Shown in pieces: positions 44,426 through 53,652 of a stretch of 59,289 bases of DNA. Origin of the DNA: Thioalkalicoccus limnaeus (GTDB lineage: Bacteria > Pseudomonadota > Gammaproteobacteria > Chromatiales > Chromatiaceae); contig NZ_JBDKXB010000019.1 in NCBI RefSeq assembly GCF_041197575.1, positions 1 through 59,289 of the forward strand. The letters are read 5' to 3'. The notes beneath the pieces were generated by a model. That model was not told where the DNA came from. It was given only the letters and a program-made list of their open reading frames with translations, and ran no database searches. The position numbers and the translations under genes are program-made. Numbering within the stretch: position 1 is the first letter of the stretch; every line of letters begins with the position of its first letter.

Positions 44426-44836
44426 ATGCCGTCGCTCTTCTACGCCAAACTCTATCTGCTGACCGTTCCGGTCTTCTTCGTCATCGACCTGCTGTGGCTC
44501 GGCGTCATCGCCAAGAACTTCTACCGCGAACAGCTCGCGCACCTGTTGAGCCCGACCGTCCATTGGCCGGCGGCCTTCAGCTTCTACCTGATCTACATCG
44601 CCGGGATCCTGTACTTCGCCGTCGCCCCAGCGTTGGCCGAGGACTCGCTCGCGCGGGCGCTGGTCAACGGCGCCCTATTCGGGTTCTTCACCTATCTGAC
44701 CTACGAGCTCACGAACATGGCGACGCTGCCGAACTGGCCGCTCAAGGTCGTCATCGTCGACACCCTGTGGGGCGTGACCCTCTGTGCCAGTGTCGCGATG
44801 GCGAGCTTCCTGATCGGCCGTTGGCTGGCCGGATAG
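44426..44836 (+). CDS. DUF2177 membrane protein
   Basis: A 136-residue protein with four hydrophobic helices, beginning YAKLYLLTVPVFFVIDLLWLG and containing GALFGFFTYLTYELTNMATL and VVIVDTLWG, the hallmarks of DUF2177. Function is unknown. It stands alone after the REP array, with the antiporter gene converging from the other side. Confidence 0.88.
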   Translation: MPSLFYAKLYLLTVPVFFVIDLLWLGVIAKNFYREQLAHLLSPTVHWPAAFSFYLIYIAGILYFAVAPALAEDSLARALVNGALFGFFTYLTYELTNMATLPNWPLKVVIVDTLWGVTLCASVAMASFLIGRWLAG

Positions 44837-44945
44837 GCCCGTCGAATCACCGGCTAGAGCACTCGCGCTTGGCGTTTCGCCGGTCATCTAAGGCCCCTAC
44901 CTCGATCTGAACCTGCACCGCGGAGACGGATCGATAGCCCGAACT

Positions 44946-45950
44946 TCAAGGTATCAGGGTCGTGATCAGATAACCCGTGTAGCCGACGAAGCAGACCACC
45001 AGCGCCGAGCCCTCGTAGCGATTGATCCGTCCCGGGCCGCGCAGGCCATAGCCGATCACGAACAACGAGAGCGTCAAGAGCCCCATCACGAGCAGGTCGC
45101 GCGACAGGACCTCGGGTGGCACCGCAAAGGGCTGGATGAGGCCCGCGATCCCGACCACGGCCAGCGTATTGAACAGGTTCGACCCGATGACATTGCCGAG
45201 CGCCAGGTCGTGCTCGCCCTTGCGCGCGGCGATGATCGCCGAGGCCAGCTCCGGCAACGAGGTGCCGATGGCGACGACGGTCAAGCCGATGATCAGATCC
45301 TCGACCCCGAGCGACTGCGCAATGTCGACCGCCCCCCAGACCAGCAACCGCGAGCTCGCGACCAGCAGGATCAGACCCAGGATCAACCACATCAGCGCGC
45401 GCGTCAGCGGCATCGACTGGGATACCATCGCCGAGGTGACATCGTCCGCCAGACTGTCGGCGCGCGATCGCCGCGCCTGACGGATCGTCCAGACCACCAG
45501 CCCGCCGAACAGGATCAGCAGCACCCAGGCATCGACGCGGTCCAGATGACGGTCCCACAAGAGCGCCAGGGTCAGGATCGTCGCCGCCACGAGGAGCGGC
45601 AGTTCCCTGCGCAGAACCGACGAGTGCACGAGGATCGGGCTGATCAGCGCCGTCAACCCAAGGATCAGCGCGATGTTCGTAATATTCGACCCATAGGCAT
45701 TGCCGAGCGCCAGGCCTGGATTGCCGTTCCAAGCGGCCAGCGCCGACACGATCATCTCGGGGGCCGAGGTCCCGAAACCGACGATCAACATCCCGATCAG
45801 CAGGGGCGGCATGCCGAGGTGCCGCGCCGCGGCCGCCGAACCCTCGACGAACCGATCGGCACTCCAAAGCATCAGGACCAGGCCCGACGCAACAGCGAGG
45901 GAAGGCAACAGCATAAAGGGATCACATAGATGGATAACGACGGCCGACAC
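44946..45950 (-). CDS. Calcium/sodium antiporter (CaCA family, YrbG-like)
   Basis: A 334-residue inner-membrane cation exchanger with about ten helices in two homologous halves. Each half has the ion-binding repeats of the family: GFGTSAPEM with GNAYGSNITN in the first, AIGTSLPELA with GNVIGSNLFN in the second. It should export calcium (or other cations) in exchange for sodium or protons. The start at 45950 is the longest; an ATG at 45914 gives a slightly shorter form. It is divergent from nifE, with which it shares an upstream region. Confidence 0.93.
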   Translation of the reverse strand: MSAVVIHLCDPFMLLPSLAVASGLVLMLWSADRFVEGSAAAARHLGMPPLLIGMLIVGFGTSAPEMIVSALAAWNGNPGLALGNAYGSNITNIALILGLTALISPILVHSSVLRRELPLLVAATILTLALLWDRHLDRVDAWVLLILFGGLVVWTIRQARRSRADSLADDVTSAMVSQSMPLTRALMWLILGLILLVASSRLLVWGAVDIAQSLGVEDLIIGLTVVAIGTSLPELASAIIAARKGEHDLALGNVIGSNLFNTLAVVGIAGLIQPFAVPPEVLSRDLLVMGLLTLSLFVIGYGLRGPGRINRYEGSALVVCFVGYTGYLITTLIP

Positions 45951-46132
45951 CGTCGAGGGCCCGTCTCGCGACGAGGCGCGAAGACCGGGAGTCGCCGCGG
46001 ACGAGCGCCGATCGGTTCATCGAGGACGGCCGCCGTCCGCCACGTCGACATGGGGCAAGGCCGATCGAGAATCAATCCGCCCCAAGCGCCCTCGACTCGC
46101 CCCCTGTCCGAAACCCGCCAAGCATCGGGGAT

Positions 46133-46148
46133 TGTCATTTTTCTGACA
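46133..46148 (+). promoter_or_regulatory. nifE: NifA upstream activator sequence (TGT-N10-ACA)
   Basis: TGT at 46133-46135 and ACA at 46146-46148 with exactly ten bases between match the NifA binding consensus. The centre is about 77 bases before the start site implied by the sigma-54 promoter, a usual distance for NifA activation. Confidence 0.75.
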
Positions 46149-46191
46149 GCGCCACCCGCCGCGCACCCGAGGATTGACCGGGCGTCATCTA

Positions 46192-46207
46192 TGGCATAAA
46201 AACTGCT
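46192..46207 (+). promoter_or_regulatory. nifE: Sigma-54 promoter of the nifE operon
   Basis: TGGCATAAAAACTGCT has the invariant GG (46193-46194) and GC (46205-46206) ten bases apart, the -24/-12 pattern of sigma-54 promoters. It lies 35 bases before the nifE start and downstream of a NifA site, so the operon should be switched on by NifA under nitrogen-fixing conditions. Confidence 0.78.
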
Positions 46208-46241
46208 TACATTGGTTCCGAGAAGGATCCCTGGAGCCATC

Positions 46242-47642
46242 ATGAAAGCCAAAGAGATCGCCGCGCTGCTCGATGAACCGGCCTGCGCGCACAATGCGAA
46301 CAAAGAGAAATCCGGCTGTGCCCGCCTCAAGCCCGGCGCGACCGCCGGCGGTTGCTCGTTCGATGGCGCCCAGATCGCACTGCTGCCGATCGCCGATGTC
46401 GCCCACATCGTCCACGGCTCGATCGCCTGCGCCGGCAGCTCCTGGGACAACCGCGGCACCCGTTCGTCGGGCCCGACGCTGTACCGCCTGGGGTTGACCA
46501 CGGACCTGACCGAGCAGGACGTGATCATGGGGCGCAGCGAGAAGCGGCTTTTCCATGCGATCAAGCAGGCGATCGACAGCTACCAGCCGGCGGCGGTGTT
46601 CGTCTACAACACCTGCGTGCCGGCGCTGACCGGCGACGACATCGGCGCCGTCTGCCGCGCCGCCGAGGAGCGCTGGGGCACGCCGGTGGTCGCCGTCGAC
46701 GCCGCCGGCTTCTACGGAACCAAGAACCTCGGCAACCGCATCGCCGGCGAGACCATGGTCCAGCAGGTCTGCGGTCAACGCGAGCCGGACCCGCTGCCGC
46801 CTGGGATCGAACGCGACGACTTCCGCATCCACGATGTCAACCTGATCGGCGAGTTCAATATCGCCGGCGAGTTCTGGCACGTGTTGCCGCTGCTCGATGA
46901 GCTCGGGTTGCGCGTCCTCTGCACCCTGTCCGGCGACGCGCGCTTCCGCGAGGTGCAGACGATGCATCGCGCCGAGGTCAACATGATGGTGTGCTCCAAG
47001 GCGATGATCAATGTCGCGCGCAAGCTGCACGAAGCCTATGGGACGCCCTGGTTCGAAGGCAGCTTCTATGGCGCCGCCGACGTCTCGCGGGCCTTGCGCG
47101 ATTTCGCGCGGCTGATCGCGGACCCGGACCTCAGCGACCGGACCGAGCGACTGATCGCGCGCGAGGAGGCCGGGCTCGAGGCGCGGCTCGCACCCTGGCG
47201 CGACCGCCTGCGCGGCAAACGGGCTTTGCTCTACACCGGCGGTGTCAAATCCTGGTCGGTGATCGCGGCCCTGCAGGACCTCGGCATGGAGGTCGTGGCG
47301 ACCGGCACCCGCAAGTCGACCGAGGAAGACAAGGCGCGGATTCGCGAGCTGATGGGCGAGGACGCGCTGATGATCGAAGACGGCAATCCGCGCGGGTTGC
47401 TCGATCTGGTCCGTGATCGCGGCGCCGACGTGCTGATCGCCGGTGGCCGCAACATGTACACGGCCATCAAGGCCCGGGTGCCCTTTCTCGACATCAACCA
47501 GGAACGCGAATTCGGCTACGCCGGGTACGCGGGATTGGTCGAACTCGCCCGCCAACTGTGCCTGACGATCGAAAGCCCCGTCTGGGACGCGGCGCGCCGA
47601 CCGGCACCCTGGCACGGATCCGCGACGGAGGCCCGGTCATGA
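46242..47642 (+). CDS. nifE: Nitrogenase cofactor scaffold protein NifE
   Basis: Half of the NifEN scaffold on which the precursor of the iron-molybdenum cofactor is matured; 466 residues, related to NifD. Cluster-ligand cysteines are at Cys26 (KSGCARLK), Cys63 (GSIACAGSSW) and Cys125 (YNTCVPALTGDD), and VCSKAMINV carries the position matching the cofactor-side cysteine. Starting at 46242 (GGAG ribosome site) gives the normal N-terminus. It overlaps nifN by ATGA and is headed by NifA and sigma-54 sites. Confidence 0.96.
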   Translation: MKAKEIAALLDEPACAHNANKEKSGCARLKPGATAGGCSFDGAQIALLPIADVAHIVHGSIACAGSSWDNRGTRSSGPTLYRLGLTTDLTEQDVIMGRSEKRLFHAIKQAIDSYQPAAVFVYNTCVPALTGDDIGAVCRAAEERWGTPVVAVDAAGFYGTKNLGNRIAGETMVQQVCGQREPDPLPPGIERDDFRIHDVNLIGEFNIAGEFWHVLPLLDELGLRVLCTLSGDARFREVQTMHRAEVNMMVCSKAMINVARKLHEAYGTPWFEGSFYGAADVSRALRDFARLIADPDLSDRTERLIAREEAGLEARLAPWRDRLRGKRALLYTGGVKSWSVIAALQDLGMEVVATGTRKSTEEDKARIRELMGEDALMIEDGNPRGLLDLVRDRGADVLIAGGRNMYTAIKARVPFLDINQEREFGYAGYAGLVELARQLCLTIESPVWDAARRPAPWHGSATEARS

Positions 47643-49039
47643 CGCCGCGAAAACCACCGCTGATCGTCAAACGCAACAAGGCCCTGTCGGTCGGCCCGCT
47701 GAAGGCCAGCCAGACCGTCGGCGCCGCGCTCGCCTTCCTCGGGCTGCGCCGGACGATCCCGATGCTGCACGGCTCGCAGGGCTGCACGGCCTTCGCCAAG
47801 GTCTACTTCGTCCGGCATTTCCGCGAACCCATCCCGCTGCAAACGACGGCGATGGATCAGGTCAGTTCGGTGATGGGCGCCGATGACAATGTCATCGAAG
47901 GTCTGCGGACCTTGTGCGCCAAGTCCCGGCCGGATCTGATCGGTCTGCCGACGACGGGCCTGGCCGAGACCCAAGGTGCCGACATCGGCCGCCTGGTCAA
48001 GACCTTTCGCCAACGCCACCCCGAATACGCATCGATCGCGGTGGTACCGGTCGCGACGCCGGATTACACGGGCTCGCTGGAAAGCGGGTTCGCACTCGCG
48101 ACCGACGCCATCATCGAGACCCTGGTCCCGCCGGCCGCGCAAGCCGGCACCCGGCCAGGGAGGCGACCGCGGCAGGTCAATGTGCTCGCCGGTCCCCATC
48201 TGACACCCGGTGACCTCGAGGCGCTCAAGGAGCTGATCGAATCCTTCGGTCTGACGCCGCTGGTGTTGCCGGATCTGTCCGACTCGCTCGATGGACATCT
48301 GACTGCCGAGGATTACAGCCCGCTGACGATCGGCGGAACCCCGGTCGGCGAGGTCGCCCAGGCCGGCGACGCCCGCGCGACACTGGTCATAGGCGCCGCG
48401 ATGAACCAGCCCGCGGACCGGCTCGCGGCCTTGACCGGGGTGCCCGATCACCGCTTTGCGCACCTGATGGGCCTCGCCGCCGTCGACGCCTTGGTGGGCA
48501 CACTCGCCGAACTCGCGGAGCGGCCGGTCCCGGAGCGGCTCGAGCGACAGCGCGCCCAGCTCCAGGATGCGATGCTCGACTGCCATTTCATGCTCGGTTT
48601 GACCCGCATCGCGCTGGCCGGCGATCCCGATCTGCTGGTCGGCTTCAGCGAGCTGCTCGACTCGGTCGGTGCCGAGACGGTCGCCGCTGTCGCACCGACC
48701 TCGGCTCCGTCGCTCGAGCGGGTGATCTGCGACCAGGTCAAGATCGGCGACCTCGAGGACCTCGAGCGCCTCGCGCGCGAACGCGACGCGGCGCTCTTGA
48801 TCAGCAACTCGCATGCGGTCGACAGCGCCCAGCGTCTGGGGATACCGCTGCTGCGCGCCGGTTTCCCGCAATATGACCTGGTCGGCGGCTACCAGCGGAC
48901 CTGGATCGGCTATCGCGGAACGCGCGCGACCCTGTTCGATCTGGCCAACCTGATGCTGAGTCATGAACAGGGCGCGGTCCGTCCCTATCGCTCGCGGCTC
49001 AAACAATGGCCCGAATCCGAGCGCGAGGTGGCGGCCTAG
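47639..49039 (+). CDS. nifN: Nitrogenase cofactor scaffold protein NifN
   Basis: Second half of the NifEN scaffold, related to NifK; 466 residues. The N-terminus has SVGPLKASQTVGAALAFLGL and the cluster ligand Cys49 in LHGSQGC, followed by TTAMDQVSSVMGADDNV. It starts inside the nifE stop (ATGA) with a GGAGG ribosome site, which should keep NifE and NifN in equal amounts. A 280-base gap with repeats separates it from nifX. Confidence 0.95.
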   Translation: MTPRKPPLIVKRNKALSVGPLKASQTVGAALAFLGLRRTIPMLHGSQGCTAFAKVYFVRHFREPIPLQTTAMDQVSSVMGADDNVIEGLRTLCAKSRPDLIGLPTTGLAETQGADIGRLVKTFRQRHPEYASIAVVPVATPDYTGSLESGFALATDAIIETLVPPAAQAGTRPGRRPRQVNVLAGPHLTPGDLEALKELIESFGLTPLVLPDLSDSLDGHLTAEDYSPLTIGGTPVGEVAQAGDARATLVIGAAMNQPADRLAALTGVPDHRFAHLMGLAAVDALVGTLAELAERPVPERLERQRAQLQDAMLDCHFMLGLTRIALAGDPDLLVGFSELLDSVGAETVAAVAPTSAPSLERVICDQVKIGDLEDLERLARERDAALLISNSHAVDSAQRLGIPLLRAGFPQYDLVGGYQRTWIGYRGTRATLFDLANLMLSHEQGAVRPYRSRLKQWPESEREVAA

Positions 49040-49143
49040 CCGATGGCCGCGCCATCCCGCGACACCGCTCCCCGCGAAGGTTCTCGGATGGCCTTGGCGC
49101 GACCGTCGGCGAGAAGGATTTCGCCGTCGAGCCTACAGGGAGG

Positions 49144-49279
49144 TATTCACGGCGTGTCGCGGCAAGGCCATGCGAGGACCGAGCAGCCCCCGATGTCGGG
49201 TTACGCTGCGCTAACCCGACCGACGAGCGCTGGTGTGCGAGGGGGCTATTCGCGAGGTGTCGCGACAGGGCCATACGGG
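49144..49279. repeat. Palindrome flanked by imperfect direct repeats in the nifN-nifX gap
   Basis: A 26-base palindrome (49195-49220) with arms GTCGGGTTA and TAACCCGAC is a type of short repeat common in gammaproteobacterial genomes. It is flanked by two 33-base imperfect direct repeats (49144-49176 and 49247-49279, 7 mismatches), 103 bases apart. The arrangement suggests insertion and local duplication inside the nif operon; a transcript hairpin here could alter expression of the downstream genes. Confidence 0.7.
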
Positions 49280-49319
49280 TCTCGGAACCATCGAAGGATA
49301 AGCCCACGGAGCACGTGAC

Positions 49320-49805
49320 ATGGCATTGGAACGACGACTCAAGGTGCTGTCCGGTGGCGCGGTGCTCGAGGCACCGTTGCCGGGGATGAAGGTCGCCTTC
49401 GCGAGCAGCGACATGCGGCTCGTCGATCAGCACTTCGGTGCCGCAACGGCCTTCGCGATCTACGCCCTGGACGCCGACCGCTGCGGGCTGGTCGAGGTCG
49501 CCCAGTTCGAGGCCCCGGCGATGGACGGCAACGAAGACAAGCTCGCGGCGCGGATCGCCGCGCTCGAAGGCTGCGCGATCGTCTACTGTCAGGCCGTCGG
49601 TGCGTCTGCGATCGGCCAGCTCCTGGCCCGCGGCATCCAGCCGATCAAGGTCGGCGCCGCGGCCTCGGTCTCCGGCCTCCTCGATGAATTGCGGCTCGAG
49701 TTGCGCCGCGGCCCCGAGAGCTGGCTGGCCCGGGCGCTGGCCCGACATCGGCCGAAGACCGAACGGCGCTTCGACGCGATGGAGGCCGACGGCTGGCACG
49801 AATGA
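49320..49805 (+). CDS. nifX: NifX, cofactor-precursor carrier
   Basis: A 161-residue NifX/NafY-type protein that binds and carries the cofactor precursor (NifB-co or VK-cluster) to NifEN. It contains MKVAFASSDMRLVDQHFGAA near 23-42 and the C-terminal GIQPIKVGAAASV typical of the dinitrogenase iron-molybdenum cofactor-binding fold. It follows nifN after a 280-base gap containing repeats and has a GGAG ribosome site. The next gene starts at or just after its stop. Confidence 0.92.
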   Translation: MALERRLKVLSGGAVLEAPLPGMKVAFASSDMRLVDQHFGAATAFAIYALDADRCGLVEVAQFEAPAMDGNEDKLAARIAALEGCAIVYCQAVGASAIGQLLARGIQPIKVGAAASVSGLLDELRLELRRGPESWLARALARHRPKTERRFDAMEADGWHE

Positions 49806-49897
49806 GCCTCTCCGAGCCCCGGGCTCAACAGGTTCGACAGGCCCCTTTATTTGATCGTCTCGATCGAGACATTGACAACCGACAGAGGCAATTGACG

Positions 49898-50371
49898 ATG
49901 CAAGAGCAAGAGTTGGCCATCTCCGACAACGACCCGGTCCTGGGTTCGCAGTTCGCGATCGAGCTGGTGCGCCAGATGCGCGCGATCGACCCCTACGGGA
50001 CCTATGACGATTGGCCGGCGCACAAGATTCTCGACCCCTTCGTCTTGACCAAGGAGCGCCTGCGCGAACTGCCCCTCGTCGGCGATCCCGACGAGATCGT
50101 CGTCGCCCGGGTGCAAGCCTTCTACAACGCGATCGCGGCGCTGGTCGAGGCCGAGTGCGGACTGCGCGCGACCACCTTCTTCAGCTTGAGCCACGAGGGC
50201 TTCGGCCGCGCGCTGATGACGGTCGGCAAGCTGGTCGTCATGGACCGCGCGCTGCGCGACGTGCACCGCTTCGGTTTCCCAAGCGCGTCGAAGATGAAGG
50301 ATGAGGCCGACAAGCTCTTGTCGGTCGCGCTCGAGATCATCGGCGAGCACCCGCGCGTCGCCGGCATGTGA
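49898..50371 (+). CDS. NifX-associated nitrogen-fixation protein (DUF269)
   Basis: A protein of the DUF269 family always found beside nifX, with an accessory but undefined role. Conserved segments are VRQMRAIDPYGTYDDW, LPLVGDPDEIVVARV, SLSHEGFGRALMT and DVHRFGFPS. The ATG at 49898 (AGAGG ribosome site) gives 157 residues, the usual length; an ATG at 49802 overlapping the nifX stop would add 32 poorly conserved residues. Confidence 0.9.
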   Translation: MQEQELAISDNDPVLGSQFAIELVRQMRAIDPYGTYDDWPAHKILDPFVLTKERLRELPLVGDPDEIVVARVQAFYNAIAALVEAECGLRATTFFSLSHEGFGRALMTVGKLVVMDRALRDVHRFGFPSASKMKDEADKLLSVALEIIGEHPRVAGM

Positions 50372-50458
50372 CCGACCCCGGCGCCCCGATTCCCACGCGG
50401 CGGCGCCGCGCTGAACCATCCATCGCCTTCACGAGCCTCGAACCAGGTAGTGCAGAAC

Positions 50459-50764
50459 ATGAGCCATATCACCGGCATCACCCGTGGCGGAGCCCAATGG
50501 GTCCCCGCCTTCGTCGTCAGCCTCGACTGGAATCGGTGCATCGGCTGCGGCCGCTGTTACAAGGTCTGTCCCAGGGACGTCTTCGAACTGGTCGATCGCG
50601 AGGATCTGGAGCTCGACGACCTCGATGATGACGACGGTTTCTCCGATGACACCAGCATGGTCATGAGCGTCAAGGACCTGCTCGACTGCATCGGCTGTCA
50701 GGCCTGCTCACGTGTCTGTCCGAAGGGCTGCTTGTCGCACGCACCGCACGCGTTGGCGGCCTGA
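50459..50764 (+). CDS. fdxB: Nif-specific ferredoxin (FdxB-type, ferredoxin III)
   Basis: A 101-residue ferredoxin with two [4Fe-4S] motifs: CIGCGRCYKVCP (Cys27, 30, 33, 37) and CIGCQACSRVCP (Cys77, 80, 83, 87). Between them is a very acidic loop (about 47-64). Such nif ferredoxins are thought to supply electrons for cofactor synthesis rather than to nitrogenase itself. An in-frame GTG lies nine bases earlier, but the ATG at 50459 has the better placed AGGTAG ribosome site. It ends the nif series. Confidence 0.9.
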   Translation: MSHITGITRGGAQWVPAFVVSLDWNRCIGCGRCYKVCPRDVFELVDREDLELDDLDDDDGFSDDTSMVMSVKDLLDCIGCQACSRVCPKGCLSHAPHALAA

Positions 50765-50791
50765 CGGCCTCGCCCCGCGCGACCGACGCCG

Positions 50792-52831
50792 TCACCGAGA
50801 ATCGCGCGCGGCCAACCGTGCGGTTTCGAGCTCGAGCCAAGCCGCCAGCGTGCAGGCCACCGACCAAGCCTGCGCCGGGGCACCCTTTGGGCGGTGCGGC
50901 GGATCGCCATCGAAGATCTCGCTGATCGTACCCAGCCCGGCATCGCCGAGATGGTCGGCGAACGGTTCGAGCCGGTCTTGAGCGGACGCGGCATCGCCGG
51001 TCACGCGGTACTCGGCCAACGCGAAATGACCGAGCAGCCAGGCCCAAGCGGTACCCTGATGGTAAGCACCGTCGCGCTGCCGGACATCGCCCTGGTAGGT
51101 CCCGACATAGGCCGGATCGGCCGGGCTCAATGAGCGCAGGCCATAGGAACAGGCCAGGTGTGTCGCGCACTCGGCGACCACGGCGGCCTGCTCGGTCGGC
51201 GCCAACGGCGAGTGCCGCAGGCTCACGGCCAGCACTTGATTGGGGCGGATGCTCGGATCATCGCCGGCCGGGCCATCGAGCAGATCGTACAGACCGAGGC
51301 CCGGACCGCGCCGATAGCGGGCAAAGCCGAGCGCGGCCCGGTCGGCCAGGTCCAGATAGGCGGTCGCGGATTCACCGAGCTCGGCCGCGAGCTCGGCCAG
51401 CGACCGCAGCGCGTTGTACCAGAGGGCGTTGACCTCGACCGGCTTGCCGCGCCGCGGGGTCACGACCCAGTCCCCGACCTTCGCGTCCATCCAGGTCAAG
51501 GCCAGGTCGGCGTCTCCGGCTTGGATCAGGCCATCGCGCGGATCCATCGCGATCCCATGCCGGGTGCCATCGCGGTAATGCGCGATGATCGCCTCGAGCA
51601 CCGGAAACACCCGACGCAACGCGGCCCGATCGCCCGTCGCAGCCAGATAGGCACGCCAGGCCTCGATGTACCAGAGCGCGGCATCGACCGTGTTGTAAGC
51701 CGGCCGCTCGCCATGGCCCGGGAAATGGTTCGGCAGCAGCCCCCCGTCGACGAGACCGGCGTAGGTCTCGAGGATCTGTCGCGCGAGTGTCTCGCGGCCG
51801 GTCGCCAGCGCCAACCCGGGCAGCGCGATCATGGTGTCGCGCCCCCAATCGCCGAACCAGGGATAGCCGGCGATCACCGAATGACCCTGCGCGTTGCCAC
51901 CGATCGGCCGTTCGATCAGGAAGCTGTCGGCCGCCAAGATCAATTGTGCAACCCAGTCCGGCGCCGCGCGCAACGGCGCGTGGACCGACTGGGCGCCGAC
52001 CAGGAGGGCACAATCGCGCCGCAGGACGGCCTCGAGCCCGGTCTCGAGGTCGAGGTTCGGTTGCCCTTCGAGGCTCGCGACCAAGCCGCACCAGCGGCCG
52101 GGTTCGAGCCGCAGATCACAGCGCCCGACCCGCAGGTGATGGTCGGTATCCTCGAGGCCCCGGTCGCGTTCAGCAGGCAGATCCAGGCGTTCGATCCAGA
52201 TCCCTTCCGCCGCGACGGTCCCACCGACGGCGATCAGTTGCAAGCTGGTCCCACCCTGGAGTCCAACCGCCAGGCGATCATCGGCCACCCGGACCTCCGG
52301 ATCCATCCAGCGCAGGCGGGAGACCTGATGGTGATCGCGATCGGCGACCAGCAGCGCGACCCGCAGGATCGGCGGCGCGCGATCGGCAGCCCGATGCAGG
52401 CGCCAGGCGATCACCGTAGTGTGTTCGCCATGCGGCATCCACACGCACTGTTCGAGCAACCAGTTGCCGACGGCGTACCGCCAGACCGGCAGGCGCCCGA
52501 CCAGCCGGAATTGCTCGATCTGGACATGTCCGGTCGGCTCGCGATGGCCACCGGCCCAGCCATTCGTGAACAGGGGCACCACCCGACTGCCGTCGATCAG
52601 GGTCGCATCGGCCTTCGCCAGCACCAGGCGGCGCCCGAGCGGGGGATCGATCGGCGCCACCAACAGACCGTGGTAGCGGCGCGTCAGAGCGCCGCCGACG
52701 GTCCCGGACGCATAGGCGCCGCGCCCGTTCGCCAGCCACCATTCGCCGCGCTCCGCACTCGCCGCCTCCCCGCAATGGGCGCGGCCATGGCGAATCCATT
52801 CGGGCAGCCCGGACGGTGGATCGCCGACCAC
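50792..52831 (-). CDS. Glycogen debranching enzyme (amylo-alpha-1,6-glucosidase, archaeal type)
   Basis: An enzyme of about 679 residues that removes alpha-1,6 branches from glycogen. The N-terminal GDE_N domain has WWLANGRGAYASGTVGGALTRRYHGLLVAPI; the catalytic (alpha/alpha)6 barrel has AGYPWFGDWGRDTMIALPGL, GGLLPNHFPG and NTVDAALWYIEA. No in-frame ATG is available; I chose the GTG at 52831, which has a GAGG site ten bases upstream. The frame remains open further upstream, so the start is uncertain. It is convergent with the nif operon. Confidence 0.88.
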   Translation of the reverse strand: MVGDPPSGLPEWIRHGRAHCGEAASAERGEWWLANGRGAYASGTVGGALTRRYHGLLVAPIDPPLGRRLVLAKADATLIDGSRVVPLFTNGWAGGHREPTGHVQIEQFRLVGRLPVWRYAVGNWLLEQCVWMPHGEHTTVIAWRLHRAADRAPPILRVALLVADRDHHQVSRLRWMDPEVRVADDRLAVGLQGGTSLQLIAVGGTVAAEGIWIERLDLPAERDRGLEDTDHHLRVGRCDLRLEPGRWCGLVASLEGQPNLDLETGLEAVLRRDCALLVGAQSVHAPLRAAPDWVAQLILAADSFLIERPIGGNAQGHSVIAGYPWFGDWGRDTMIALPGLALATGRETLARQILETYAGLVDGGLLPNHFPGHGERPAYNTVDAALWYIEAWRAYLAATGDRAALRRVFPVLEAIIAHYRDGTRHGIAMDPRDGLIQAGDADLALTWMDAKVGDWVVTPRRGKPVEVNALWYNALRSLAELAAELGESATAYLDLADRAALGFARYRRGPGLGLYDLLDGPAGDDPSIRPNQVLAVSLRHSPLAPTEQAAVVAECATHLACSYGLRSLSPADPAYVGTYQGDVRQRDGAYHQGTAWAWLLGHFALAEYRVTGDAASAQDRLEPFADHLGDAGLGTISEIFDGDPPHRPKGAPAQAWSVACTLAAWLELETARLAARDSR

Positions 52832-53020
52832 CGCGATCAGGCCTCGATGCCGCCGGACACGCCCGCTACGGGATCGCCGGCGACGCCCGCCGCCAGCGCA
52901 ACCGGCCGCATGGCCGGTTCGCGACGGATGCGTCCCCGACGACACGCCGCGGCCATGGTTGAAATCGGTATCCCGGGGCGTATCTGCGCTGGAAAGACTG
53001 CTGCGATCTGGAGGTGGTCC

Positions 53021-53557
53021 ATGTCGACTCCGTTCTGTTGGTTCCGCTTCACGGCCTTTGCGCTGCTCGGCTGGCTGCTGACTGCGAACGCAACGGCCGC
53101 GGGACAGGTTTGCGACGATGAGGCTCGAACCGAGTCCCCGCCGAGTCGTTTCATCGTTCTCGAGCAACACAGCGTCGAGGACACGACGACCGGTCTCCAG
53201 TGGAAGCGTTGCAGCGAAGGCCAGGACTGGTCCGGGGGAACCTGCACTGGCGCGGCGCTGCGTCTGAATTGGCACCAGGCCCTGGCACACGCGGAAGGTT
53301 CGAGTTTCGCCGGCCACCGGGACTGGCGCCTCCCGACGCGCGAGGAGCTCGCCTCGATCGTCGAGCCGGCGTGCGTCGAGCCGGCGATCGACCTGGCCGT
53401 GTTTCCGGGCACCCCGAGCTATGCCTACTGGTCGGCAACGCCATTCGAATACTTCGTTCGTCTTGCCTGGGGCGTCTATTTCAACTCGGGGCGGACCGGC
53501 TACAGCCCGCGGGACTTCGGCTATTTCCACGTCCGTCTGGTTCGAGACACCGACTGA
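53021..53557 (+). CDS. Secreted DUF1566 (Lcl-like) protein
   Basis: A 178-residue exported protein with a signal peptide (1-26, ending TANATA) and a DUF1566/Lcl domain: TTGLQWKRCSEGQDW, FAGHRDWRLPTREELASIV, YWSATP and VRLVRD. Lcl domains occur in surface and adhesion proteins, such as the Legionella collagen-like protein, where the binding activity has been studied; here the ligand is unknown. GGAGGT precedes the ATG. It is divergent from the debranching enzyme and convergent with the FadL-type gene. Confidence 0.8.
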   Translation: MSTPFCWFRFTAFALLGWLLTANATAAGQVCDDEARTESPPSRFIVLEQHSVEDTTTGLQWKRCSEGQDWSGGTCTGAALRLNWHQALAHAEGSSFAGHRDWRLPTREELASIVEPACVEPAIDLAVFPGTPSYAYWSATPFEYFVRLAWGVYFNSGRTGYSPRDFGYFHVRLVRDTD

Positions 53558-53652
53558 AACACGCACCGGCCTTTCGCTGACCCGATCGCCCGGCCCGGAC
53601 CGGGCGCGGCCATCAGGCTCCGCGACGGGTCGCCGGGCCCGCCGCACGTCGC

